A DNA stretch of 58,291 nucleotides, taken from positions 1-58,291 of the forward strand of contig VSND01000023.1 in NCBI GenBank assembly GCA_009774145.1, given 5' to 3'. The stretch comes from Lachnospiraceae bacterium (lineage in GTDB: Bacteria; Bacillota; Clostridia; Lachnospirales; Lachnospiraceae). The notes beneath the pieces were generated by a model that saw only the letters and a list, made by a program, of their open reading frames with translations, was not told the DNA's origin and did not search any database. Below are positions 16,881 to 24,937 of this stretch, piece by piece; the stretch's first letter is position 1, and each line of letters opens with the position of its first letter. A program made the position numbers and the translations under genes.

Positions 16881-17855
16881 ATGTATCCCGATCTGTCCCT
16901 GAAAGAGAATGTCATCCACGGCACCCGGGAGCATCCGGTCAGTGTCCTGCATTTTACAGCAGGAAAAGGAACTCCCTGGCCGGAACATTTCTTTGTAAAA
17001 CGGCACTGGCATGACTATGTGGAAATTCTTCATATTGTAAAAGGAAATTACCTTGTGGAGATCAACCTGCAGGAGCACCTGCTGAAAGAAGGAGAGCTCT
17101 GCATCATGAACAGCGGAGAACCCCACCAGATCACCGGACTGGGAACAGACGCTGTCCATGATGCAATCCTGTTTGATCCCAGGATTCTTGATTTTTCCTG
17201 TGCAGATGAATGGGAGGAACGTTACATTGCACCTTTTCTGAAACAGATACTGATGTTCAAAAATATCCTGCACCCAGAGGATGCAGGATATAAAGAGATG
17301 CTGTCCGTATTTCAGGAAGCAGCCAAAGCCGGACTGCTAAAGAAGCCTGGATGGTATATCCCATGCAAACTTCGAATCCTGGAGTTTTTCGGTCTGGCTG
17401 TCGGTCATCAGATGCTTCTGCCTGCCGCAAAACTTTTGTCCGCCGCAGGCAGCCGCAAAATCGCCCGATACAAGACCATCGTCACCTATATGGAAAAGCA
17501 CTATCAGGACCCTCTGTCTCTGCAGAAGCTCTCCGGTCTTGTCTCCTGCAACGACCAGTATCTGTGCCGTTTTTTCCGGGAGATCGCAGGGGTATCCCCC
17601 ATCCGGTATCTGATCTCCTACCGGCTGGAACGGGCATGCTCTCTGCTGATCCATACCAGGCAGCCGGTCACGGACATTGCGCTGGAATGCGGCTTTGAAA
17701 ATATCAGCTATTTTATCCGGAAATTTCGGGAAGAAAAGGGATGCACTCCCAAAGAATACCGCAGAACCCATGCACGGACTGCCGGTACTGCCGCAGAAGC
17801 AGAAAGCCTTACAGCAGCACCAGAAGCCCGGATGCAGGAAGAAGTACATACGTGA
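16881..17855 (+). CDS. AraC-family transcription regulator
   Basis: A second AraC-type regulator (324 residues). An N-terminal cupin (HWHDYVEILHIVKGNYLVEI, GELCIMNSGEPHQI) is followed by the two-motif DNA-binding domain (LSLQKLSGLVSCNDQYLCRF; VTDIALECGFENISYFIRKF). AAAGGAG lies 11 nt before the ATG. The family normally ends close to the PKEYRR element; here about 28 extra residues rich in Ala and Glu follow, and their codons overlap on the opposite strand the end of a truncated TauE/SafE gene. The extra tail therefore looks like a rearrangement junction. It may control GH31 or the convergent import cluster; neither can be shown. Confidence 0.88.
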   Translation: MYPDLSLKENVIHGTREHPVSVLHFTAGKGTPWPEHFFVKRHWHDYVEILHIVKGNYLVEINLQEHLLKEGELCIMNSGEPHQITGLGTDAVHDAILFDPRILDFSCADEWEERYIAPFLKQILMFKNILHPEDAGYKEMLSVFQEAAKAGLLKKPGWYIPCKLRILEFFGLAVGHQMLLPAAKLLSAAGSRKIARYKTIVTYMEKHYQDPLSLQKLSGLVSCNDQYLCRFFREIAGVSPIRYLISYRLERACSLLIHTRQPVTDIALECGFENISYFIRKFREEKGCTPKEYRRTHARTAGTAAEAESLTAAPEARMQEEVHT

Positions 17856-18087
17856 GCAGAAGAAAGTGCTCCGATGACATTTTTGATACAAGTCTGTCGC
17901 CCACCATACCGCAGACAGCACTCACCATGGTGGCGATGTTCAGGATCGCTTTGGCAGGCTCCAGGCCGATCAGCCGGATCGACACGGGCATGGCCAGCAT
18001 CGCCCCGGCAAATCCGGTGATCACCTGGATCGTATTGGACAAAAGCACAGTCAAAAGAAAAAGCACAGAACACCACAGTTCTCCCAT
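17809..18087 (-). pseudogene. Truncated TauE/SafE-family permease (N-terminal 92 residues)
   Basis: This frame has an intact start (GAGGTAAGCGG before ATG) and a typical TauE/SafE N-terminus with TGFAGAMLAMP and about three helices, but stops after 92 residues where the family needs about 250. The missing half is not found in the other frames downstream; instead the sequence runs antisense into the end of the AraC gene, overlapping it by 47 nt. It follows a full-length TauE/SafE gene by 4 nt, so the operon once had two such permeases. I read it as a 3' deletion; a functional half-size protein is less likely. Confidence 0.7.
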
Positions 18088-18091
18088 CCGC

Positions 18092-18880
18092 TTACCTCAT
18101 AAACTGAATCATATTGTAAAGATTGATCAGGATCATCAGGATCATCAGTCCTACAAACAGCCGGTTCACTGTCCTTTCCTCCATTCGTTTATTGCATGCC
18201 CGGCCGCAGATCCCTCCCGCTATTCCACCCGATACCATAAGGAGCAGCACTCCTGTCTGGAACTTCGGCACGCTTCCGGTCACAATGGAGGAAGCAAGAC
18301 TGGCAAGCTGTGAAAAAAAGATAATATACAGCGAATTTTCTGCTGCCGCTTTTGTCGACATGGAAAAAAAGTAGAACAGAACCACCAGGTTGACGGGACC
18401 TCCTCCGATCCCAAGAAAGGAGGACAGGATGCCAAGGAAGAGCCCGATCAGTGTGCAGGCCGCACTGTTTTGTACCCGGCAGGTCCGAATCCGTTCTTTT
18501 CGGAGCGTGTAAATCAGTGTCCCGACGGTCACGATCAGCAGACAGCACGCCTGAACGGCGCCCGCCTGATCCTTGTCCGGACTTATGGACAGCACCCAGG
18601 AGAACAGCTGTTTTCCTGCCAGGCCGCCTGCTGCCGCACCCAGGGCCAGCGGGAGCCCCACAGCGGTCTCCACATGACTCTCTCTGCTCATTCTGCTTTT
18701 GACGACGGAATACGTGGTCATGGACAGAACCGTACAACCGGACAGAAAGCTGATCACATTCACATCCAGAATACCAAAAGCATCCAGCACCGGTTTTATG
18801 ATAACTCCGCCGCCAATCCCGCAGATGGCGCCCGTAGCAGAAGCCAGAAAACAGATGGCAAAAAATATCAGACAGATCAT
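18092..18880 (-). CDS. TauE/SafE-family sulfonate or organic-anion permease
   Basis: A full-length member (262 residues, about eight helices) with the two repeated glycine motifs AICGIGGGVIIKP near the N-terminus and FLGIGGGPVNLVVL in the second half. Members move sulfite, sulfonates, sulfoacetate or similar anions, mostly outward. The ATG lies 7 nt after the stop codon of the ABC ATPase, so it belongs to the same operon. In this setting it could export an end product (for instance sulfite or a small acid) of whatever the importer brings in; that is inference. Confidence 0.87.
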   Translation of the reverse strand: MICLIFFAICFLASATGAICGIGGGVIIKPVLDAFGILDVNVISFLSGCTVLSMTTYSVVKSRMSRESHVETAVGLPLALGAAAGGLAGKQLFSWVLSISPDKDQAGAVQACCLLIVTVGTLIYTLRKERIRTCRVQNSAACTLIGLFLGILSSFLGIGGGPVNLVVLFYFFSMSTKAAAENSLYIIFFSQLASLASSIVTGSVPKFQTGVLLLMVSGGIAGGICGRACNKRMEERTVNRLFVGLMILMILINLYNMIQFMR

Positions 18881-18887
18881 CTTTTGA

Positions 18888-19637
18888 CTACCACCATTTG
18901 ATCTGATCGGTCACATAATTCCGGATCCTGATAAAATCCGGCGCTGTGACATCTCTTGGCCTTGGAAGATCCACCTTTACCTCTTCTTTGATCTTTGCCG
19001 GCTTATTGGTCAGAATCAGCACCCGCTCTGCCAGATACACAGCTTCCTCAATATTGTGCGTAATAAATACAACCGTGGTGCCCATCTCCTTCCACAGCCG
19101 GACAACCTCATCCTCCAGATAAAAGCGGAGCTTGATATCCATCTGTCCGTATGGCTCATCCATCAAAAGCAGGTCCGGCTGCATGGCAAATGCGCGTCCA
19201 ATAATGATACGCTGTGCGGTGGATACGGACAGCTGATGCGGATAACTGTTCCGGAATTCCTGAAGGCCCAGCAGGTTGATGATGTTCTCCACTCTCCGGT
19301 CGATCTCCTCTTTCGGAAGCTTCTTGATCTCCAGTCCGAACCGCAGATTTTTCTCCACCGTCAGCCAGGGCATGGAAGAAGGCTCCTGAAATACGACCGA
19401 AATGCTGTGCTTCTTCGGATCCGCCGGCTCCCCGTCAATATACAGTTCCCCCTTCGAAGGCATATAAATCCTTGTAAGCAGATTCAAAAAAGTGGTCTTT
19501 CCGCATCCGGTAGGTCCCACTACGCAGAGGAATTCGCCCTTTCTGATATCAAAGGACACATCGTCCAGCACATGCAGGTCACCGAAATATTTTGTCAGAT
19601 GTTCCACACGGACCTTTGCTTCATCATGTTTATCCAT
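18888..19637 (-). CDS. NitT/TauT-type ABC ATPase with degenerate signature motif
   Basis: An importer ATPase (249 residues) of the SsuB/TauB/NrtD group. Walker A GPTGCGKT (residues 41-48), Q-loop VFQEPSSMPW, Walker B LLLMDEP (about 156-162) and the switch histidine FITHNIEEA (H194) are all intact. The ABC signature, normally LSGGM/Q, reads LSVST (136-140), so the residues that contact the gamma phosphate of the partner's nucleotide are lost. The partner gene next door keeps LSGGM but has lost its switch histidine. The ATG at 19637 follows AGGAGG; an in-frame codon further upstream lacks one. It lies 16 nt after the partner gene, in the operon with two permeases and a binding protein. Confidence 0.9.
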   Translation of the reverse strand: MDKHDEAKVRVEHLTKYFGDLHVLDDVSFDIRKGEFLCVVGPTGCGKTTFLNLLTRIYMPSKGELYIDGEPADPKKHSISVVFQEPSSMPWLTVEKNLRFGLEIKKLPKEEIDRRVENIINLLGLQEFRNSYPHQLSVSTAQRIIIGRAFAMQPDLLLMDEPYGQMDIKLRFYLEDEVVRLWKEMGTTVVFITHNIEEAVYLAERVLILTNKPAKIKEEVKVDLPRPRDVTAPDFIRIRNYVTDQIKWW

Positions 19638-19653
19638 CAATCCTACCTCCTGA

Positions 19654-20421
19654 TTAAAGTGCAAGGTCGGTGTTTTCCGACACTTCTGAACGAATCTTCA
19701 AAAACTCCGTATCGGTCATGTTTCTCGGACGTGGAAGATTTTTCAGATCATAGATCTGCTTGACGGTCGCCGGACATTTGCTCAGAAGCACGATCCGGTC
19801 AGCCAGAAAGACGGCTTCCTCAATGTTGTTGGTCACAAAGATGATCGTCCGCTTTTCCTGCTCCCAGATGCGAAGGACTTCCTCCTCCATGGCATATCTG
19901 GTCTGCGCATCCAGCTGGCCGAACGGTTCATCCATCAACAGGATCTCCGGATTGTTCGTATAGGCCCTCGCAATCCCCACACGCTGTTTCATGCCCCCGG
20001 ACAGTTCATGCGGATAGGAATTTTCAAAGCCGGTCAGCCCCACCAGATCGATGTACTTCTGCGCCGTCTTCCGGCGCTCGTCCTTCCTGACGCCCGCAAT
20101 CTCCAGACCAAATTCCACATTGGCCATAACGGTCCGCCAGGGCATCAGATTCAGAGACTGGAACACCATGCCGATTCGCCGGTCACTTCCATGAATCTCT
20201 TCCCCGTCAAGCCGGATCTTTCCTCCTACCGGATGTTCCAGACCTGCGATCAGATTCATCAGAACCGTCTTTCCGCAGTGTCCCGGACCAAGAAGGACCA
20301 GAAACTCATTGTCATATATCTCAAAGGACACATTATCTACCGCATCCTTCACTCCATCTTTGACCACATAGCTCTGGCAGATATTTTCCAGTTTTAAAAT
20401 GATTTTTTTCTTCTCGTCCAT
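19654..20421 (-). CDS. NitT/TauT-type ABC ATPase lacking the switch histidine
   Basis: Second ATPase (255 residues) of the same importer. Walker A GPGHCGKT (residues 45-52), signature LSGGMKQR (140-147) and Walker B LLMDEPFGQLD are intact. The H-loop, FVTHD in most relatives, reads FVTNN, so Asn198 replaces the histidine that positions the attacking water and gamma phosphate. The codon is a clean AAC. Because each nucleotide site in an ABC dimer combines the Walker motifs and H-loop of one subunit with the signature of the other, this defect and the LSVST defect of the neighbouring ATPase fall on the same site. The ATG overlaps the upstream permease gene by 28 nt, with AAAGGA as ribosome site. 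Confidence 0.9.
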   Translation of the reverse strand: MDEKKKIILKLENICQSYVVKDGVKDAVDNVSFEIYDNEFLVLLGPGHCGKTVLMNLIAGLEHPVGGKIRLDGEEIHGSDRRIGMVFQSLNLMPWRTVMANVEFGLEIAGVRKDERRKTAQKYIDLVGLTGFENSYPHELSGGMKQRVGIARAYTNNPEILLMDEPFGQLDAQTRYAMEEEVLRIWEQEKRTIIFVTNNIEEAVFLADRIVLLSKCPATVKQIYDLKNLPRPRNMTDTEFLKIRSEVSENTDLAL

Positions 20422-21212
20422 GGACAGATCATCCTTTCTGCAAATTGTGTGACGACAGCCAGGACCGCACCGACGATACCGATGGCCACCATACCGGTCA
20501 GTACCAGCGGCATGTCCAGAGAATCCATTCCTCTGGATATAAGAAATCCGATTCCTGCGTTTGCTCCCAGCATCTCAGCTGCCAGTACCACCATCCAGGC
20601 CGCGCTGGTGGAGGTTCGTACACCTGCAAAGATCGCATCCAGAGCGGACGGAATCGCAATCTTCAGAAGTCTCTGGCCCGGTGTGGCGTTAAACACCGTT
20701 CCCACATCCAGATACATCTTCTCCACATTGCTCATACCTGCCTGCACATTCACCACAATACTGGCAAGCGATCCGAAGATGACAATCAGCACTTTGGGAA
20801 ATTCGCCGATTCCGAACCACAGGGTAATCAGCGGAATCCACGCCAGAGGAGGAACGGCACGGAACGCGTTGAACATGGGACCCAGAAGCGCCTTTGCCTT
20901 CGGATACCATCCGATCAGCACGCCGAATGCAATACCCACAGTCCAGTCAAACAGAAGCGCCAGACCGATCCTCCTTAAGCTGACCCCTACATGTCCGATC
21001 AGTGACAGCTTTTTCACAGGCTTTACAAATAACTGAATGGTTTTGTCCCACACGTCTGAAGGGGAGGGAAAACCGGAACCGCCGGACGAAGCCAGAAGCC
21101 ACAGTCCGATCAGAAGAATGACAGAAACCGCCGGCAGGATCTTATATAAGATCTGCAGCTGTTTTTCCCGTATCTCGGCAGCGCTCAACATCGAATTATT
21201 CTTATTTGTCAT
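20394..21212 (-). CDS. NitT/TauT-type ABC permease, second subunit
   Basis: Permease of the SsuC/TauC/NrtB group (272 residues, about six helices). The family's conserved stretches are visible: FRAVPPLAWIPLITLWFG, the ATPase-contact loop around VGTVFNATPGQRLLKIAIP, and AAEMLGANAGIGFLI. The frame stays open far upstream, but that extension is a shadow of the preceding permease gene. The ATG at 21212 overlaps the preceding stop codon as ATGA. It differs in sequence from the first permease, so the translocation pore is probably a heterodimer. Confidence 0.9.
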   Translation of the reverse strand: MTNKNNSMLSAAEIREKQLQILYKILPAVSVILLIGLWLLASSGGSGFPSPSDVWDKTIQLFVKPVKKLSLIGHVGVSLRRIGLALLFDWTVGIAFGVLIGWYPKAKALLGPMFNAFRAVPPLAWIPLITLWFGIGEFPKVLIVIFGSLASIVVNVQAGMSNVEKMYLDVGTVFNATPGQRLLKIAIPSALDAIFAGVRTSTSAAWMVVLAAEMLGANAGIGFLISRGMDSLDMPLVLTGMVAIGIVGAVLAVVTQFAERMICPWTRRKKSF

Positions 21213-22045
21213 AGTTTTTTCCACCCCAATACCGCATTTTCCAGAAGGTTGATCAGTGCCGAGATCAGAACGCCCAGGGCGCCGATGACGACGATCCCCA
21301 TGATAACCAGGTCCACACGCCCGTAGGATCTCCCCATCAGAATCATGTAACCCAGGCCGCTGGACGCCGCCAGCATCTCCGCCGCCACCAGCGTTGCCCA
21401 TGCATTTCCGATGGCAACCTTGATTCCCGCAAACGTCATGGTCATGGAAGACGGAATGCCGACTTTCCAGAAAACCGTGAAATAAGAAGCCCCGCAGGTC
21501 TTTCCTACATTTTTCAGCACTTCCTTCGTCTGTCTGATACCGGTATAGGAATTGATCAGACAGGGAACAAAAGCGGCAAAAAATACAATAAACGCTTTTG
21601 CCTGAAGCCCTACGCCCATCCATACAATGGTCAGCGGAATCCAGGATACCGGAGGAATGGGACGGATGATCTCAAAAATCGGACGGACAAAACGGTCAAA
21701 TCCGCGGTACCATCCCATCAGCCATCCAAGCGGAATTCCGATCACGATCGCAAGACCGAAACCGCAGAGCGCAATCTCCAGACTGGACCATACATTGACC
21801 AGAAGAACCGCCCCGTCCGGGTTCGGATCTGTAAATTTCACCAGAAACAGCTGAAAAATCTCCAGAACATCACAGATCTTTTTCCGATCTACAACACCTG
21901 TCAAAGCCATGGCCTCCCAGATGACAAAGAACAGAAGTACGCCGCTGACGGACAGCATGGTATTCCGGAAAGTCTCCTGTCTCTTCTGATCCTGTACCCG
22001 TTTTACACGCTGTTCATTCGTGAGAACATTTGTCGTTTCGCTCAA
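21209..22045 (-). CDS. NitT/TauT-type ABC permease, first subunit
   Basis: Permease of the SsuC/TauC group (278 residues) with IRPIPPVSWIPLTIVWMG, GKTCGASYFTVFWKVGIP and AAEMLAASSGLGYMI. The start codon is TTG, preceded by GTAGGGGGT. It is followed with a 4-nt ATGA overlap by the second permease gene. About 130 nt separate it from the binding protein gene; that gap contains GC-rich inverted repeats, including GCCCGC...GCGGGC near 22155-22170, which may hold back read-through and so raise the binding protein:permease ratio. Confidence 0.88.
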   Translation of the reverse strand: MSETTNVLTNEQRVKRVQDQKRQETFRNTMLSVSGVLLFFVIWEAMALTGVVDRKKICDVLEIFQLFLVKFTDPNPDGAVLLVNVWSSLEIALCGFGLAIVIGIPLGWLMGWYRGFDRFVRPIFEIIRPIPPVSWIPLTIVWMGVGLQAKAFIVFFAAFVPCLINSYTGIRQTKEVLKNVGKTCGASYFTVFWKVGIPSSMTMTFAGIKVAIGNAWATLVAAEMLAASSGLGYMILMGRSYGRVDLVIMGIVVIGALGVLISALINLLENAVLGWKKL

Positions 22046-22175
22046 AATCTACCCCCTACTTTCTTCCTGTAAAACAATGCCCTCCGGTCCGGATCTCCTT
22101 TTTGCCAAAACAGACCGGATTCCGGACCAGAAAACGTTCATCCAGACTCATGTGCCCGCCCCGGCGGGCCTGGTC

Positions 22176-23354
22176 TTATTTACCAAGCAGTTCTTTTGCC
22201 GCCAGCGCTACAGACGGGTCAATCCTCTGCTCATCCAGATAACGGGTACGGTCTTCGTTGGTGTATTTTCCTTCACTGATAAAGAAGTCGAGTCCAACCA
22301 GAATGTCCTTCTCTGCCTGCAGAAGGTCTCTGGAGGTATAAAGTCCCGCATCATCCGGACTGGTGTCCGTATACAGTGCAATCCACTCATCTACAGACGG
22401 TCCGCGGTACCATTCCATTGTACGCTGCGCAATGCCTTCATCGCAGAGGAAGCCTTCCTCATCACAGTGATCCAGATACCACTGCGCCGCCTGCGCCATG
22501 TTTTCATCCGATTCATAACACCATTCTGCCGCTTTATGAAATACGATGCATGCAGTCACGACCAGATCAAAATGCTCTTCCATCATCTCCTTTGTTGCAA
22601 AGGTTCCGCAGGGCATGCCGATGTTCAGCTGTCCGGAATCGGAGACACGCACATAGCCTGCATCTTCCGCGGAAAGAGCAATGGCGTTCCAGCATCCCAG
22701 CACATCGCCGGTACCGCCGTTAAATCCGGTCAGTGCGTTGGCATTATCCATATTGACGCTTTCCACGTCTGCAAGAGTCAGTCCCATATTGTTGAGATAT
22801 TTCGCCAGAACCGCCTGTGCAGTTGTACCTGCCGGATAGACGCAGGTCGCACCTTTCCAGAGTTCCGGATTTTCCGGATCCTCTGCAATCGGGGAATCCC
22901 CGCGCGTAAAGATCGCCAGGTTCTCCTCATAATCCGTAATATCAATCAGGGAGAAATCATAACCATACAGACCGTTTGCCAGTCCGCCAAGGCCGCAGGA
23001 AGCCATATCCCACTCTGCGTTTGCCTCCATCATGGCCGGTCCGCCGGTAAAGCATATATACTCCACATCGATGTTCAGCGCATCAAACACACCCAGATTG
23101 TCGGCAAACAGGAACGGATAGGACAAAGGAGATCCGGTAAAGAATCCCAGCCGGAGCGTCTGGCGCTCTTCAAAAGGAGTCAGTCCCCAGGTCAGATCCT
23201 CTCCTGGCGCGTCTGCGTCGCCATCCGCTTCCCCCGAAGTGTCTTCCGATGTGCTCCCGCCGGATGCTGCAGGCTCTTCTGTCCTGTTTCCCCCGCAGGC
23301 TGCCAGTGACACAGACAGGGACAGAACCAGTAACAATGCGAGTGACTTTTTCAT
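22176..23354 (-). CDS. NitT/TauT-type substrate-binding lipoprotein
   Basis: A 392-residue binding protein. The signal sequence ends in the lipobox LAAC, and a Ser/Thr/Asp/Glu-rich linker follows (residues 22-52). The mature part has the pattern of SsuA/TauA/NrtA-like proteins: LRLGFFTGSPLSYPFLFADN, VEYICFTGGPAMMEA, and CVYPAGTTAQAVLAKYL. Ligands of such proteins are nitrate, sulfonates, taurine, pyrimidine precursors or aromatic acids; the pocket cannot be read by eye. It lies 84 nt after the LarA-like gene, so catabolic and transport genes probably share a transcript. Confidence 0.88.
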   Translation of the reverse strand: MKKSLALLLVLSLSVSLAACGGNRTEEPAASGGSTSEDTSGEADGDADAPGEDLTWGLTPFEERQTLRLGFFTGSPLSYPFLFADNLGVFDALNIDVEYICFTGGPAMMEANAEWDMASCGLGGLANGLYGYDFSLIDITDYEENLAIFTRGDSPIAEDPENPELWKGATCVYPAGTTAQAVLAKYLNNMGLTLADVESVNMDNANALTGFNGGTGDVLGCWNAIALSAEDAGYVRVSDSGQLNIGMPCGTFATKEMMEEHFDLVVTACIVFHKAAEWCYESDENMAQAAQWYLDHCDEEGFLCDEGIAQRTMEWYRGPSVDEWIALYTDTSPDDAGLYTSRDLLQAEKDILVGLDFFISEGKYTNEDRTRYLDEQRIDPSVALAAKELLGK

Positions 23355-23438
23355 TTGAATACCTCTCTTTCTTTCTTAACTGTGCAGTATCTATCTACAG
23401 AACGTCTACGTTTTGTATTTTGATGAAACTTCCTGTCG

Positions 23439-24914
23439 TCATGCCCCGCAGCCGTTATAACCGTCGTAAGCTTCGTCTTTCATACACAGATGTACGGCGC
23501 TGAGTTTATACGTCTTCGGAAGCGCCAGGATATTCGGATTCGGTCCGACAAATTTCTTTTTTGCATCCTCCAGCGCCTCTTCAAAGGTGGCCCTTGTCTT
23601 CAGTCCCATGCTCCTTGCGATTCCCGGCTCCTGCGCGCCCACGATGTAGATGGCTGCCGTGTTCATCTCGGCAATATGCCCACAGGACATCATGGAAAAA
23701 CCGTGAAACGGATGAAACGCATTGGCAAAGCGGTATTTGCGGATATACGCTTCATTCGTCGCAAAATACTCTCCGTAGCGGTTCATGTCCGGCAGGATAT
23801 TCATATAATCATGCTGGAACATGTCGTGCAGCTCCCGCAGATAAGGCCATCTCTCATCATGGAAAAAACCGTTGCAGATGGAGGAACAGATGATAACGCA
23901 GTGATCACTCATGACTCTCCTGTGACGGATTACCTGTGCAGACAGCGCCTGCATCATCTGGATCGGATTGGTCCCCATGCCGTCTCCGTAATGAAAATTC
24001 TGCGGCATGCCGAATACCATCACGTCGTATTTTTTCTCCGCCCACGGAACATACGTTCTCTTATCTGCGACCTCCCAGGAAACCGGCATCATCTCTCTGG
24101 CATAGCCTGAGTAAATGGCAATCTGACGGGAGCAGGTATCCAGCACCGCATCGCAGCAGAAAAACTTCTTACCCATACATGTTTCCATGTGCATGCCGAT
24201 CTCATCGAATTTTGTACGCATCAGACTGTGACCTGACACCGGCGTAAAATCCTTTCGGTGCATGACATCCGGCACATGATGAGTCGCGATGGAACGCCAG
24301 TGGGTTATACCTGTGGAACAGTGTTTATAACCGCCGGAATAGCCGCCGTATGGATTTCCCTGGGTATGTCCGATCAGAATCGCCACATCTGAATCGTATA
24401 CATATTTATTCATGATGACCCGATCGCCCCGCTTTGTGCAGCCCAGGTCCACCAGATGATCGTAATCCTCGGAATCATGACTGGTGATCTGTCCGGTGTG
24501 ATAAAATTCATTGAACAGTTCGTCACCCAGAATCTGTCTTGCCTCCGGCACCGTAGCCCGGGGGTGAAGACCGTTGGAGAAGATCAGAAGGATATCTTTT
24601 TTCTCCACACCGGCTGCATAGAGTTCTTCCAGTATCACCCTGATGGATACTTTCCGATGGGAAGTGGGCTGGCAGCCGCCCTTGACGATATCCGGAATGA
24701 CGATGGTAACTTTGCTTCCTTTGTGCGCCAACTCTGACAGCGGCGGCATTCCGATCGGATTTCGAACAGATGTTCTTGTCGCTTCCATCAGGCTTTCCAT
24801 GTCCTGGGGCAGGCACGGAGGATCCGGAACCGTCTCACCTGGGATAAATACATCCGTACTGTCCGGCAGTTCGGCGCACATCAGGCCATGTCCATACTCA
24901 AAATCAAGTTTCAT
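23439..24914 (-). CDS. LarA-like (DUF2088) 2-hydroxyacid racemase family protein
   Basis: A 491-residue protein of the lactate racemase LarA superfamily, whose known members use a nickel-pincer nucleotide to racemise or epimerise 2-hydroxyacids. Visible landmarks are IVIPDIVKGG, the GLHPRAT stretch that corresponds to the first catalytic histidine, and GGYSGGYK with the lysine that contacts the cofactor. At the position where I expect the second catalytic histidine (six residues before SGG) there is Asn, in GNPYGGYSGG, although a histidine stands four residues earlier. No larB, larC or larE cofactor genes are in the window. The ATG at 24914 has AAGGAG at 10 nt. It lies 23 nt after the dehydrogenase gene. 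Substrate unknown. Confidence 0.8.
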   Translation of the reverse strand: MKLDFEYGHGLMCAELPDSTDVFIPGETVPDPPCLPQDMESLMEATRTSVRNPIGMPPLSELAHKGSKVTIVIPDIVKGGCQPTSHRKVSIRVILEELYAAGVEKKDILLIFSNGLHPRATVPEARQILGDELFNEFYHTGQITSHDSEDYDHLVDLGCTKRGDRVIMNKYVYDSDVAILIGHTQGNPYGGYSGGYKHCSTGITHWRSIATHHVPDVMHRKDFTPVSGHSLMRTKFDEIGMHMETCMGKKFFCCDAVLDTCSRQIAIYSGYAREMMPVSWEVADKRTYVPWAEKKYDVMVFGMPQNFHYGDGMGTNPIQMMQALSAQVIRHRRVMSDHCVIICSSICNGFFHDERWPYLRELHDMFQHDYMNILPDMNRYGEYFATNEAYIRKYRFANAFHPFHGFSMMSCGHIAEMNTAAIYIVGAQEPGIARSMGLKTRATFEEALEDAKKKFVGPNPNILALPKTYKLSAVHLCMKDEAYDGYNGCGA

Positions 24915-24937
24915 ATATCCTGTACTCCTTTTCTCCT

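Noticed and set aside
20394..21623. Permease frame that could start at 21623 (409 residues)
   Set aside because: The first 137 residues are a shadow of the upstream permease gene in another frame; ATG at 21212 with an ATGA overlap is the real start.
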